64,000 bases of DNA from Holophagae bacterium (GTDB lineage: Bacteria; Acidobacteriota; Holophagae; Acanthopleuribacterales; Acanthopleuribacteraceae): contig JAUIFE010000018.1 in assembly GCA_030429565.1 (NCBI GenBank), positions 112,481 to 176,480 of the forward strand. Reading direction: 5' to 3'. Numbering within the stretch: the stretch's first letter is position 1; the number at the start of each line of letters is the position of its first letter. Positions 44,097-53,141 of this stretch are shown here, one piece after another. The notes under the pieces were generated by a model that saw nothing but the letters and a program-made list of their open reading frames with translations, searched no databases and was not told the DNA's origin. The translations under genes were made by a program, and so were the position numbers.

Positions 44097-45865
44097 CTTT
44101 TGGCCGCAGCCAGACCGCGTTCCACCTCGTCGAGGGTGAAGCGGATGCCGTAGTAAACCGCCGCCAAACCGACCCACAGCGCGCTGTAGACTTCGAGGGC
44201 GTTGTCACCGGCCAGATTCGTCAAGCGCGCCGACATTTTGCGTAGGCGATCCCACTCCTTGGGGAACAGCGGTTCAAGCGCGCTGAACTGGTGGAACCAC
44301 TCGCCCAACATGGCGAATTGGCGCGCTGGTGAATGGTGCGGTCCCGGCTGGAAATCGCCGCCAATCAACAAGGTAACAAAAACCCGTTCGGCATGATGAA
44401 ACTGTTTCTCTAACTGCTTGTATTGCGCAAAAGCCTCGCGCAAGCGTTCATGGAAACGCGCGAACAACACTTCTTCCGCCGCCGGAACCGGTACTGCCAC
44501 CGACGGCAACACCACCGGGCGATGCAGCCACCGAGCAACAACGTCCCGCCAACTCTTTTTTTGAAACCCATTGATCGCGGCGCCGCCTTCGGTGGCATTG
44601 ATAAAGACGCGTGCCGGATCCATGCCCGCCAAGGCCTGCACCGAGGCTTCATACCACTCGAGGTTGCGACGATACTGTGCTTGCGAAACCAAAGAACCCG
44701 TGCCGTGATAGGCGGGCACCTCGCAGGTGGCAATGCGGTAAGGGCGATTTTCAGGTGCGGGCAAGTACTGACGCCCTTTGCTAAAGGCGAGATCTTGACC
44801 CATCAGCACCAACGGCTGGCAGCCAAAACAAAATGCCAAGTAAAACGCCGCGGTCGCGACCGATCCCCCCGTTTTGATGACCAGCCGTTTGTAGTCGGCG
44901 TCAAAGTTTTTAATGCTATTGCACAGCGGATTGGTTTTGGACACGAACCAGTAGCGTTGCTTGCCGGCAAAAGCCTGCCAAAAGGCGGGCTGTACTTGAT
45001 CGGGTATCAATAAGGCGGCGTCACCCAGGTTCTCGCGTGCCGCCACCAAGTGGTCAAAGTCCTGCGTTTCCACATGGACGACAAAATCGGGGATAATGCC
45101 CAAACGCTCCAAATGGGCCACGGTGCGCGCAATTGCAAAAATGACGACACGCTCGCGAACCGCTTTAAGCTCGGCAATGTTGCGCTCGAGCGAGGGTCCC
45201 GCCGCCAATACCACAGCGGGTTTGCCCGCCAACTTGCGGTACCATTGCTCACAACCGGGTTCGCGCGCGAACCGCACCAAATTGGTCGCCGTGTTGCGCA
45301 CAATCTTGGCATAAAGCGGACCGTAATCAATCGGAGCCGGTCCCCATAGCTGCACACTGCGATAAAACAAGGCCGAGCGCTCGGCAAAGGCGCGATTGTG
45401 TCCCGGCGATATGACCAAATCGACGCGTTGCTTGCGGTTACGGTAGCGCATGACCAAATAACGCAAGCTGCGCAAGTGAAAGCAAATCACCACCGGGCGC
45501 CCACCGAGCAGCGCTTCCATGTCGACCAGGCCCATCGCCGCCAGCCAGGCCTCGGGCGAGGGTTCGTAAACCAAAATGGCGGCCGTGCCCGGCGCGCGGT
45601 CAGCGGCAACCAGGTAACCCAAGCCAAAACCAAAGTGAATGTGAATTTGACCCTGAACGCCGCGCAACAGGCGCCGCGCTTGGGCCGCCGGATCTTGGGC
45701 ACAGTGCAAAGGCACGGGGCCGACCCACAGATTCGCGACGCCGTTGGCGGCGGGCCGTAGGTCGGCGGCGGCGGCCGGAATCAGAAACGAATCGGGCATC
45801 GCCACATAATGCCTGTTGCGAAAGTAATCGAAATTACGTGCGAACAATGCCTGCGACCAGTTCAT
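44093..45865 (-). CDS. MptE-like / DUF115 (Maf-type) protein
   Basis: 590 aa from ATG 45865 (AAGGCGGG upstream), whose ATG overlaps the stop of the preceding gene. The central part carries the family signature of the 6-hydroxymethylpterin-pyrophosphokinase-MptE-like/DUF115 proteins: AVVLAAGPSLERNIAELK, FVVHVETQDFDHL, KTGGSVATAAFYLAF and PLVLMGQDLAF. The flanks are all-alpha. Bacterial members include Maf proteins thought to transfer nonulosonic sugars to flagellin, but here no flagellar or sialic-acid genes are near. It closes an operon with PqqD-like, HprK-related and nucleotidyltransferase genes, so a nucleotide- or sugar-phosphate transfer to a protein target is a reasonable guess. It overlaps the convergent membrane-protein gene by four bases. 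Confidence 0.85.
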   Translation of the reverse strand: MNWSQALFARNFDYFRNRHYVAMPDSFLIPAAAADLRPAANGVANLWVGPVPLHCAQDPAAQARRLLRGVQGQIHIHFGFGLGYLVAADRAPGTAAILVYEPSPEAWLAAMGLVDMEALLGGRPVVICFHLRSLRYLVMRYRNRKQRVDLVISPGHNRAFAERSALFYRSVQLWGPAPIDYGPLYAKIVRNTATNLVRFAREPGCEQWYRKLAGKPAVVLAAGPSLERNIAELKAVRERVVIFAIARTVAHLERLGIIPDFVVHVETQDFDHLVAARENLGDAALLIPDQVQPAFWQAFAGKQRYWFVSKTNPLCNSIKNFDADYKRLVIKTGGSVATAAFYLAFCFGCQPLVLMGQDLAFSKGRQYLPAPENRPYRIATCEVPAYHGTGSLVSQAQYRRNLEWYEASVQALAGMDPARVFINATEGGAAINGFQKKSWRDVVARWLHRPVVLPSVAVPVPAAEEVLFARFHERLREAFAQYKQLEKQFHHAERVFVTLLIGGDFQPGPHHSPARQFAMLGEWFHQFSALEPLFPKEWDRLRKMSARLTNLAGDNALEVYSALWVGLAAVYYGIRFTLDEVERGLAAAKS

Positions 45866-46959
45866 TGTGACCCGCCTTGCGCACCGGCAAGCGCGGGCAA
45901 CCGGCGCAGCAGTGCCGACCAACCGCCGGCCCCTCTGGCGATGCCATGCAGGTAACGCCAGGCCGAACGCGGTGTCGCCATTTCAGCCAAAAACAGTTTG
46001 GGTGCTTCCCAGTGTTCGCGGGTACGCGGTAAGGCCAAGCGGGCGGCGCGTTGCGGTGACCACAACAGGGCGAACCGCCAACGCTGCAGCAGGTTGGGTT
46101 TGTCGAGCGCGATTCGTGCAAAAGCGTCGCAGTCGGTGACGGCGGCGGTCAAGGCCAGCGCATGGTAGCAGGTATGGCGCAGCCGATAGCGCCTGATCAG
46201 CATGGCAAAAAGCGCGTCGTCGACTTCGGCACCGGCAGATTCCAGATGAAAACGAATATCGAGCAGCAGACGCAAGACGGCAAAGCCGTGTTGGTTGGCG
46301 TGGAGTAACAAATGGAACAACATGGCGGTGGCATCGGGCACAGGCAAGGCCCCGTCACCAAAGGGAAACACACGACAACCACGCCACAGCCAGGGCTCCC
46401 CCTCACTCGGCGGCCCCAAGTTCACCAAACGAAAGTGCAATTCCAGCGGACGCCGACCCACGGCAAAAAAACGGTACTGGCGGCGGTAATGGGCATGAGC
46501 CAGTGCCTCGTTCGCATCGCGCGGACAGGGAGATTCGGCGCGGTAGCCCAAGTCGAGCAAGTGACGCCACACGGCGCGCACATCGCGCTCATGAACCACC
46601 AAATCGATATCCCCGACCGGGCGTGCGCCGCGCGCCGGCCAAGCGTGAAACGCCAGCCAAGGACCTTTCGCGAAAAGGTGCTCGAGACCCGCCGCCGAAA
46701 GCACCGCATGGATCTCGCCCAACTCGCGAAATAACTGAATATTGCGCATGTGGTGATGCAGGTAGACAAAACGCAATTGGTCCCAAACGGCGGTCGGCAT
46801 CGACGCCGGTCGCCCTGACGCACGGTAAACCCAATAATAGTAGGCCGCGGTTTGATGGGCGGCGGCTCGCTCGCTAAAACGCGACCAATCGGGCGCCTCA
46901 GCCGGTGGCGACTTTTGCCGCGCGGCCGACAACAACCAATCGCGCCAGCCCACCGTCAT
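45862..46959 (-). CDS. Nucleotidyltransferase-fold protein (NTP_transf_5 type)
   Basis: 365 aa from ATG 46959, overlapping the stop of the HprK-related gene (ATGA) and itself overlapping the MptE-like start, so all three are translationally coupled. Residues 98-125 contain the pol-beta nucleotidyltransferase core: KGPWLAF, then RPVGDIDLVVHERDV with the two metal-binding aspartates in GDIDL (116-120); a third acidic residue is probably in LELHFRL. The C-terminal part is helical with many Leu/His. Proteins of this family recur beside PqqD-like and HprK-related proteins in the uncharacterised 'HPr-rel-A' gene set. The substrate is unknown. Confidence 0.88.
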   Translation of the reverse strand: MTVGWRDWLLSAARQKSPPAEAPDWSRFSERAAAHQTAAYYYWVYRASGRPASMPTAVWDQLRFVYLHHHMRNIQLFRELGEIHAVLSAAGLEHLFAKGPWLAFHAWPARGARPVGDIDLVVHERDVRAVWRHLLDLGYRAESPCPRDANEALAHAHYRRQYRFFAVGRRPLELHFRLVNLGPPSEGEPWLWRGCRVFPFGDGALPVPDATAMLFHLLLHANQHGFAVLRLLLDIRFHLESAGAEVDDALFAMLIRRYRLRHTCYHALALTAAVTDCDAFARIALDKPNLLQRWRFALLWSPQRAARLALPRTREHWEAPKLFLAEMATPRSAWRYLHGIARGAGGWSALLRRLPALAGAQGGSQ

Positions 46960-47816
46960 AGGGCCACGTCACCGACCAAATGTTTGAGCTCGGCGGCTGC
47001 TTCATCGGCATGGCCGTAGGTCAGCAAATAAGCGGGCAAACGCTGCACCAAGTCAATCACGAAGTCCAGACCGCGCACCTTAAAAACGGGCTGAGAGCAC
47101 GACGCCGCCATCATCGCTAACAAGGCCGAGCCCTGATCTAATTTCTGAACCGTTAGCATTTCACCGGCGCTAAAGCGGGGGAAAACCAGACAGACCGGCA
47201 CGGTTTCCGGCTGCAACGGGGCCGCTCCTAAACGCACCGGATCACACGGGGCGGCCGGCTGTTCATGGGGCAGCGGTGCAGGCTCGAGCGGCAAATCGGG
47301 AAAGGGGCCCATTACCTTGTGCGGCCACACATCACAGCGCACGACGGGTCGCCGCGCAAAAGGGACCATGGACGCATCGGCCAAACGCAAAGCGGCGACC
47401 TCGTCTGAGTAAAAGGACCATCCGCGCTGCAGTAAACTCAGCGTAAGGGTGGTTTTGCCGCAACCCGATTCACCAATCACCAACAAACCACGCTGCTCAA
47501 GCGCCATGGCCGCGCCGTGGAACACATAGGTCGCCGTGGTACAGCGGGCGGCCCAGGCACAAAGCGTGCGCGCCAGCGACAACGGCGCCAGCGGCTTCTC
47601 GGTTTCCATGCCCGCAAAGGCATCGGCGGGGGTCGGGTTGACGTCAAACCACAGCCGTCCGTTTGCATCGGCACGATCACCGATCGACAGGGTCAGATCC
47701 ACATGTGCATGCGGTTCACAGCACGCAAATAAGGCCGCCATCGCCTCTAGTGCTTGCGGTCGTTCGCTCTCTAGCCGCACCCTTTTTTCCAGTAATTGCA
47801 GAAACAAAGCATTCAT
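46956..47816 (-). CDS. HprK-related kinase (HprK_rel_A type)
   Basis: 286 aa from ATG 47816. Residues 95-145 have the HPr-kinase-like core: FHGAAMALEQRG, P-loop VIGESGCGKTTL (113-124), and SFYSDEVAALR with the acidic pair following. The bacterial HPr kinase C-terminal signature for binding HPr is not seen, and there is no HPr or PTS gene nearby. The family is known from sequence only, as part of the PqqD/nucleotidyltransferase gene set. It would phosphorylate a protein or peptide serine; the target is unknown. It is coupled to the next gene by a four-base overlap. Confidence 0.88.
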   Translation of the reverse strand: MNALFLQLLEKRVRLESERPQALEAMAALFACCEPHAHVDLTLSIGDRADANGRLWFDVNPTPADAFAGMETEKPLAPLSLARTLCAWAARCTTATYVFHGAAMALEQRGLLVIGESGCGKTTLTLSLLQRGWSFYSDEVAALRLADASMVPFARRPVVRCDVWPHKVMGPFPDLPLEPAPLPHEQPAAPCDPVRLGAAPLQPETVPVCLVFPRFSAGEMLTVQKLDQGSALLAMMAASCSQPVFKVRGLDFVIDLVQRLPAYLLTYGHADEAAAELKHLVGDVAL

Positions 47817-47843
47817 GGGGACATCCTTCGGTCGCGTGACCGA

Positions 47844-48137
47844 TCAGGAACACGGCGGTGCCGGTAACGGCTGCAGCCAGCCTTTGGCGGCGAAGTCGGC
47901 AAGCGCAGCATTGACTGTCGCAACCAGAGACGCGGCGGGCACGGCAAAAACCTCGGCCAGCTCGGCGGCAATATCGGCGGCGCTGTTGGCGCCGTCGCAG
48001 TAATCGAGCACGGCGGCGGCTTGCACGTTCAGCAAAGCGGTGGTGTCGCAGACGGGATCGTAAACGACAAAACAGCCTTCCAGCTCGCGAAAAACGAGAT
48101 CAGCACGGATCAGAGGTTTCTCAAGGGAAACAGACAC
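47844..48137 (-). CDS. PqqD-like peptide chaperone (HPr-rel-A set)
   Basis: 97 aa from GTG 48137 with GGGAGG seven bases upstream; the longer frame has no other merit. The PqqD fold is recognisable: VVYDPVCDTTALLNVQAAAVLDYCDG, then DIAAELAEVF and the final helix LADFAAKGWL. PqqD-type domains (RRE) hold the leader of a precursor peptide for a modifying enzyme. It is the first gene of a four-gene operon (27 bases to the kinase). No precursor peptide or radical SAM enzyme is visible in the window, so what it binds is not known. Confidence 0.85.
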   Translation of the reverse strand: MSVSLEKPLIRADLVFRELEGCFVVYDPVCDTTALLNVQAAAVLDYCDGANSAADIAAELAEVFAVPAASLVATVNAALADFAAKGWLQPLPAPPCS

Positions 48138-48600
48138 GATGCAGCCTCCCGGCGGCGTTCGCGGTACAAGTAGCGATGGGAATAACACGAGGAAAGTCGG
48201 CTCATTTTAACCCAAAAACCCATCGCCTTCGCCGCGATTTTGGCAGTGATCGCATCAGACACTTCACGAAACAGGCAGCGGTTACCGTCGATACAATGCG
48301 CCACTCGCAGCACAAGACATGTTGCTTCAACACTTTGGATTAAGGAACCGGCGCCAGGCACCGCGTTAGACCCACAACCAAAAAGCAACACAATCGGCGA
48401 TGCCTGCATCTCACTCGAGGTGTTGGAACGCCGCATAGACGGCCCCCTTGACCCGAGAGAACCCGACCTGGACCACAAACCACGCCCTAGCCGTGGATCC
48501 AGGCCGCGTTGTCTGGAATAATGAACCGAGGGTCGACCCCAAACGTACCAGTGACCACGGGTTCTTCCTCGTCCGATTCTCTGATGGTGTAGGTGCGGCA
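48138..48600. other. Intergenic region between the divergent PqqD-type operon and retropepsin gene
   Basis: Promoters for both directions must lie here. I looked for a small precursor gene for the PqqD operon and found none with a ribosome site and leader-like sequence. Longer overlapping frames on both strands have shadow-like composition. Confidence 0.45.
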
Positions 48601-49788
48601 ATGCAGTGGCTGATTCTTCTTTTTATGTCTTTAACCCTTTCCGGCGAGGTTCTTATCCTCAAAAACGGGAAAAAGATGCTGGCCGATTCGGTCCAGCGTG
48701 AAAACGGCACGGTCACCATTAAACGCAAAGGTCAAAGTTTTGCTTTGCCCGAGACCGTGATCGATTGGGATGCATCCGCCAAAGCCACCGCACAATTTCA
48801 TGCGCAGCTCAGCAGCGACCGCGCCACACAAAAAAAGGCCGCTGAGGCCAAGCGACAAGCAGAAGAAGACCAATACAAACTCAAACAAAACGCCGAACTC
48901 ACCAACAAAAACTACCAACGACGCGGCAATGCGGCCACACGCGGCGGTAAAACCGAGCTGAATTACCGCCTGCAAGGCAACAACATCATTGTGGCCTTAA
49001 CCATTAACGGCCAAGGCCCGTTCGACATCGTGCTGGATACCGGTGCCTCCAAAACCGTCATCGACCCGGCCTTGCTCAATCAGGTGGGCGGAAAAAGAAC
49101 CGGCAAAACCGTGCCGATGACCGGCGTCGCCGGCAAAGTTTTGCACTCGCCGATTTACATGATGGACGAGCTCTCCTTGTCCGGCGCACGCGTTTCAACG
49201 ATCTCGGTGCTGGGCAATCGCATCAACGCCCTGAGCATGTTTAATATTCACGGTCTCTTGGGTCAGGACTTCCTCAATCATTTTGTTGTTAACATCAACA
49301 CCGCCACCAAAATCATCACACTGGACCCCCACAACCTGCACGACAACAAAGGGCAGGTCGCAGAACTCGATCCGGAAAAGTTCAGCCACAGCCTTACCGC
49401 CTTTTTTAGGGATTTGGACGGGATCACCAAGGTCACTTTGCAACAGGTAGATACGGCGGTTCGCGCCAACCAAACCAACCGCCAAAACCTACAGAGCACC
49501 CGCTCGACTATCAACCGCTTACAACGCGAGTCTGGGTCACTTTTTGGTCAACTTGGCAAGTTTGAGGACCATAGCCTCACCCCAGAAGCCAAGAAGTCGG
49601 TACAACAGTTGCGCACCTGCCAACCACGCCTAAACCGCATTTTTCGCGGTCTCGATGCGGTCCAAGCCGCGTTATCCCGCGGCCGCGATCTCAAAAGCAA
49701 AGACAAAGCGGGTGATTACAAGCGCGATCTCGTCGATAAAGCCAACGAATTGCGTGGCTTTTTCAACGAATTTAAACAATGTTTGTAG
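48601..49788 (+). CDS. Retropepsin-like aspartic protease, exported
   Basis: 395 aa from ATG 48601 (AGGTG upstream; this start gives a signal sequence, MQWLILLFMSLTLSG). A short N-terminal domain (15-60, VLILKNGKKMLADSVQ) is followed by a Lys/Gln/Ala-rich coiled coil (65-115). A retropepsin domain (about 125-255) has the active site DIVLDTGASKTVID, a glycine-rich flap region (GVAGKVLHSP) and the closing HGLLGQDFLNHF. The C-terminal 140 residues are helical, with ends rich in Lys/Asp. Single-domain retropepsins act as dimers. It is followed after 119 bases by the Hsp70-type operon, in the same direction; the substrate is unknown. Confidence 0.88.
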   Translation: MQWLILLFMSLTLSGEVLILKNGKKMLADSVQRENGTVTIKRKGQSFALPETVIDWDASAKATAQFHAQLSSDRATQKKAAEAKRQAEEDQYKLKQNAELTNKNYQRRGNAATRGGKTELNYRLQGNNIIVALTINGQGPFDIVLDTGASKTVIDPALLNQVGGKRTGKTVPMTGVAGKVLHSPIYMMDELSLSGARVSTISVLGNRINALSMFNIHGLLGQDFLNHFVVNINTATKIITLDPHNLHDNKGQVAELDPEKFSHSLTAFFRDLDGITKVTLQQVDTAVRANQTNRQNLQSTRSTINRLQRESGSLFGQLGKFEDHSLTPEAKKSVQQLRTCQPRLNRIFRGLDAVQAALSRGRDLKSKDKAGDYKRDLVDKANELRGFFNEFKQCL

Positions 49789-49907
49789 GAACAACCCAGC
49801 CCACCCTTTCGCGCTACAGCCAAGGCCTCGTGGTAAGATCGAGTGCGCTTGAAAATTTAAACCACCACGTAAATCAACCACACAGCTAGCCAAGTGAGTT
49901 TGTGGCA

Positions 49908-52061
49908 ATGCTCTTGCGACCCGACCGAAGAACCAACAAAATCCTCAACGACCTGCGCCGCCTTTCGCCAGGTTTGTGGCAAGTCAAAATACGTCATTAC
50001 TTGGCGCACGGCGCCTGGGCAACAGCATGGCACGCGGCGGCTTTGTTGGCCGGCGAGCATCCCACCGACGATCACCAAGATTTGCGGTGGACGGTTCACC
50101 TCGCCTGGCTTCGCCATGCCTGCGCCCGCGCCGATCGCGCCACCGCAACCGTTTTGTGCGCCCCGGACAATGTCCCATTCAGCGCGGCACGTCGCACCGA
50201 ATTGCTGCTCGAAACGGCACTGCACTTTGATCCCAACCAACTGCTTGCACTTGGTTTGTCAGCCCTCGATCAACCTGACGACCTGCCGGACGACTTATAT
50301 CGTCGCGTCGAAGCCGCCCTTGCCGTGCAGTTCCTATTTGGCGAGGCCGCAAGCCTCCCCGAACCGAAAGGACGCTTCGGCGTTCGCCTCGAGGCGGCCC
50401 GCGCGGCGTTACGCGCGTGGTGCGCGGGAGACCCCATCGCCACCCGCGACGCCCTGGCGCGATTGCCGTTCGCGAGTGGCTTCCGCGATTTTGCCGTCAT
50501 TCTGAAAAGTGCCACCGCGACGCGCCCGCTCGAACACCAAGCCCGCATTTCCCGCCGGCTCGAACCCGATTCGCCGTTCGCCCCTTTGTGGCACACGCTG
50601 TGCGAAGCCCATGGACCGTCCCCAACCTTGACAGCCTACCTGGCCATGCCGCCTTGGCGTCGCCGCCTGCGCGCAGCCTTGCGCGGCCTCGCACCCGAGC
50701 ACGATCACCTGCTGGTTTGCTTGCAAGCCAAAGACCTCGACACGGCCCAACGACTGCACCATCTGGCCGCGTTGCATCGCGACCTTGCAGCAACCCACCC
50801 CCACCTGGCAACCCAACTGGGCAACTATGCCCGTGCGTTGCTGCCGTCCCTGCCGCCCGACCGCGAACGCGACGCCCGCTGGCTCAAACAGCCACGCCAA
50901 GTCCTGGCCTTGGCGGCCAAACGCGCCGAGGCCGGCCTCGACCGTTTCGCCGCCGCCGAAGCCTGGTTTCAATGGGCCGACGCCGACCCGGACGATCAGG
51001 TCAACGGCGCCGTCGCGGTACAACGCGGCCTGCGCCTGCTGCTTGAGATGGAACAGGGCGGCTTCGACTGCGTCAGTTTTGGGTTTTCCGTCTGGCCGCG
51101 ATTGGAAAATCTCGTGGCACGAGCCCCGGAGGATGGCGACCTCTGGTTGCTCCTCCTCGATTGGCAGGCGACCGCACCAACAGCCGCGAAAGTCACGCGA
51201 TGGCTGGAGCGCGCCTGTGAGCAACAATCCTACAACGCCAAAGTCTTGCGCAAAGCCTGGACCATCGCCATGGCGACCGAGGTCGACACCGCGCTGTGGT
51301 GTGACATCGGCCGCCGGCTGCTAAACCTAGAGCCACTCGCCCACGACGTGCGCACCGGTTTACTTGGCGGCCTGCAACGCCTGCTCATCGAAGGCGGCGA
51401 GACAGCGATCGGTTTACTCGAAGCCATGGATGATTGCTCGATGTCGGTACTCGATCGCGCGTTGTTTCACCTTTACGACCACCACTTCAATCCGGCCGAA
51501 AACAAAGCCCCGCTCGATTGGCCCGCGTTGGTAGCGCCCTTGCGCACCAGCCCGGGCGATTTACTATGGTGGTTACACCAAGCCATGCGCTTGGGCGAGG
51601 ACCCCAACCATTTGGGCATAGGCTTTGATACCCGCACTGAATGGACCAACCATCGCCTCGATAGCGAAGACCTACAAACATTGCTCGATACATGGCGCGC
51701 CCGCGGCTGCGACCACATCCACGAGCCTTTAATGACGGCACCTGCGCGCGCTTGGGCCGAACCCATCGCAGTCGTCGACGCGGCCGGTCGCCTCGCCGGC
51801 GATTGGGTGCGCCTGGTAGAAAGTGCCCTCACCTTAGGTTGGCTGTCGCTCGCCGACAACCTACTCGCCGCCGCGGAACCCCACCAAAATGCCTATGTCT
51901 GGCTGCTCAAAGGCCGACTTTTCCTGCAACAAGGACGCAAGATTCCAGCGCCCCTTCTGCAGCAGCTAGACGACAGCCTCTTCGAGGCCGTCGCCCACAA
52001 CCAAACCGAACTGGCCGGCAACATCGAACTGTTTTTCGCCCAGCTCGACGAACCCTTTTAA
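49908..52061 (+). CDS. Large all-helical protein of unknown function, first gene of the Hsp70-type operon
   Basis: 717 aa from ATG 49908; GTG 49902 is possible, but the AGTGAG site favours the ATG. It is rich in Ala, Leu and Arg and appears as a long series of helical repeats (for example AVQRGLRLLLEMEQGG, GDLWLLLLDWQATAPTAA, YVWLLKGRLFLQQGRK), in the style of TPR/HAT superhelices but with no strict consensus. It has no signal peptide or membrane segment. Its stop codon is 12 bases before the next start. As the first gene ahead of J-like, GrpE-like and DnaK-like proteins, it may be an adaptor that recruits a client to this chaperone. I recognise no family. Confidence 0.8.
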   Translation: MLLRPDRRTNKILNDLRRLSPGLWQVKIRHYLAHGAWATAWHAAALLAGEHPTDDHQDLRWTVHLAWLRHACARADRATATVLCAPDNVPFSAARRTELLLETALHFDPNQLLALGLSALDQPDDLPDDLYRRVEAALAVQFLFGEAASLPEPKGRFGVRLEAARAALRAWCAGDPIATRDALARLPFASGFRDFAVILKSATATRPLEHQARISRRLEPDSPFAPLWHTLCEAHGPSPTLTAYLAMPPWRRRLRAALRGLAPEHDHLLVCLQAKDLDTAQRLHHLAALHRDLAATHPHLATQLGNYARALLPSLPPDRERDARWLKQPRQVLALAAKRAEAGLDRFAAAEAWFQWADADPDDQVNGAVAVQRGLRLLLEMEQGGFDCVSFGFSVWPRLENLVARAPEDGDLWLLLLDWQATAPTAAKVTRWLERACEQQSYNAKVLRKAWTIAMATEVDTALWCDIGRRLLNLEPLAHDVRTGLLGGLQRLLIEGGETAIGLLEAMDDCSMSVLDRALFHLYDHHFNPAENKAPLDWPALVAPLRTSPGDLLWWLHQAMRLGEDPNHLGIGFDTRTEWTNHRLDSEDLQTLLDTWRARGCDHIHEPLMTAPARAWAEPIAVVDAAGRLAGDWVRLVESALTLGWLSLADNLLAAAEPHQNAYVWLLKGRLFLQQGRKIPAPLLQQLDDSLFEAVAHNQTELAGNIELFFAQLDEPF

Positions 52062-52073
52062 ATGGAGGGCGCC

Positions 52074-52421
52074 ATGGCAGCAGACACAAACGAGTCCGCC
52101 GCAAAACAACTATTGAGTCTGTCCGATCCATTTGAAATACTGGGTGTTCGCCCCGAGGATAACGACGAAAGCGTGCGCGCCGCATTTTTAACGCGCGTTC
52201 GCTGTTTCACCCCCGAACGCGAGCCACTCGCCTACCAGCACTTACGTGCCGCGTACGACGCCGTGCGCAGCGCGGGCCAACGCCGCGAGCTGCGCCTGTG
52301 CGACCGGCGCCCACCGGCCGTCGCCCCGCTGCTCAAAACGCTTACCGACGCGCTCACGCAACAACCAAAGCCTTTGGAACGCGATGATTTGTGTCTGCTT
52401 TTTGCCAAAGACCCACACTAA
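52074..52421 (+). CDS. J-domain-like protein lacking the HPD motif
   Basis: 115 aa from ATG 52074; GGAGGG three bases upstream sits inside a short in-frame ATG that begins at 52062, and the second ATG is preferred. Residues 18-75 match a J domain: DPFEILGVRPEDNDESVRAAF then helix-III-like AYQHLRAAYDAVRS. The loop between helices II and III reads FTPERE where canonical J proteins have YHPDRN; the His-Pro-Asp essential for stimulating Hsp70 ATPase is replaced by Thr-Pro-Glu. It is therefore probably a J-like binding platform, as in other degenerate J proteins. It is cotranscribed with GrpE- and DnaK-like genes. Confidence 0.75.
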   Translation: MAADTNESAAKQLLSLSDPFEILGVRPEDNDESVRAAFLTRVRCFTPEREPLAYQHLRAAYDAVRSAGQRRELRLCDRRPPAVAPLLKTLTDALTQQPKPLERDDLCLLFAKDPH

Positions 52422-52445
52422 AGTGCGACCCAACCAGGAGAAACC

Positions 52446-53141
52446 ATGCCCCGAGATCCCGCCGAAATCGATCAACTGGTTAACCGCTTTCGCCGTTTCC
52501 TGACGGAACAAACACCCGCCGCCGCCGACCCCACCGTCGCACCGGCGGCAAGTGCGATTGCGCTGCACACCGAAATGACCCAACTCAAAAGCGAAGTACG
52601 GCGCGAGGCGCGCCTGTTCAAAGACGGTATGCAGGCCTTTAACGGCGCCTGCCATTCGTTGGAAGAGAGCCGCCGGGCGGTGGAACGCATTAGCGCCGAG
52701 CAGCAAACCGGCCAAGAAGAGCAGGCCGACCAACGCGTACGAGAGCTGATGCGGCCGATGCTGCGCGACATGATCGAGCTGTGCGATAAGCTGCGCGCCG
52801 AGGAGCGCTACTTAGCCAACCTCAAACCCAACTGGGCGGGCCGCGTGCTCGGCAAGCAGGAGACCCTGTTGCGCGGCTTGCGCGAAGGCCGCGACGCCAT
52901 GTTGCATCGCCTGGAGCAGCAACTGCAAGATTACGGTTTGGAATTGATACCCGTGCGTGATTTGCCCTTCGACGGTCGCTTCATGAAGGTTGGCGAAGTG
53001 GTCCACCGCGAAGACCTTGAGGACGGTGTGGTGATCGAGGAACTGCTTCCCGGCTACACTTGGCGCGACGAGGTGCTGCGTCATGCCGAAGTGCGCGTCA
53101 ATCGCCACGCGGCCGATGGAGGAGGCGACGATGGCGCCTAA
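52446..53141 (+). CDS. GrpE-like nucleotide-exchange factor
   Basis: 231 aa from ATG 52446 (AGGAG upstream). Residues 40-150 form a long charged coiled coil (SEVRREARLFKDGMQAF, VRELMRPMLRDMIELCDKL); residues 165-225 match the GrpE beta-wing (GLELIPVRDLPFDGRFMKVGE, DGVVIEELLPGYTWRDEVLRHAEVRV, in parts). It has the typical order of GrpE, but the sequence is divergent and it is followed by, and overlaps, the DnaK-like gene, whose start lies inside its last codons. It likely serves only that Hsp70. Confidence 0.82.
   Translation: MPRDPAEIDQLVNRFRRFLTEQTPAAADPTVAPAASAIALHTEMTQLKSEVRREARLFKDGMQAFNGACHSLEESRRAVERISAEQQTGQEEQADQRVRELMRPMLRDMIELCDKLRAEERYLANLKPNWAGRVLGKQETLLRGLREGRDAMLHRLEQQLQDYGLELIPVRDLPFDGRFMKVGEVVHREDLEDGVVIEELLPGYTWRDEVLRHAEVRVNRHAADGGGDDGA

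Noticed and set aside
48110..48601. 163-codon minus-strand frame overlapping the PqqD-like gene
   Set aside because: Out of frame with the PqqD-like protein and without leader-peptide character, so not accepted as the missing precursor.
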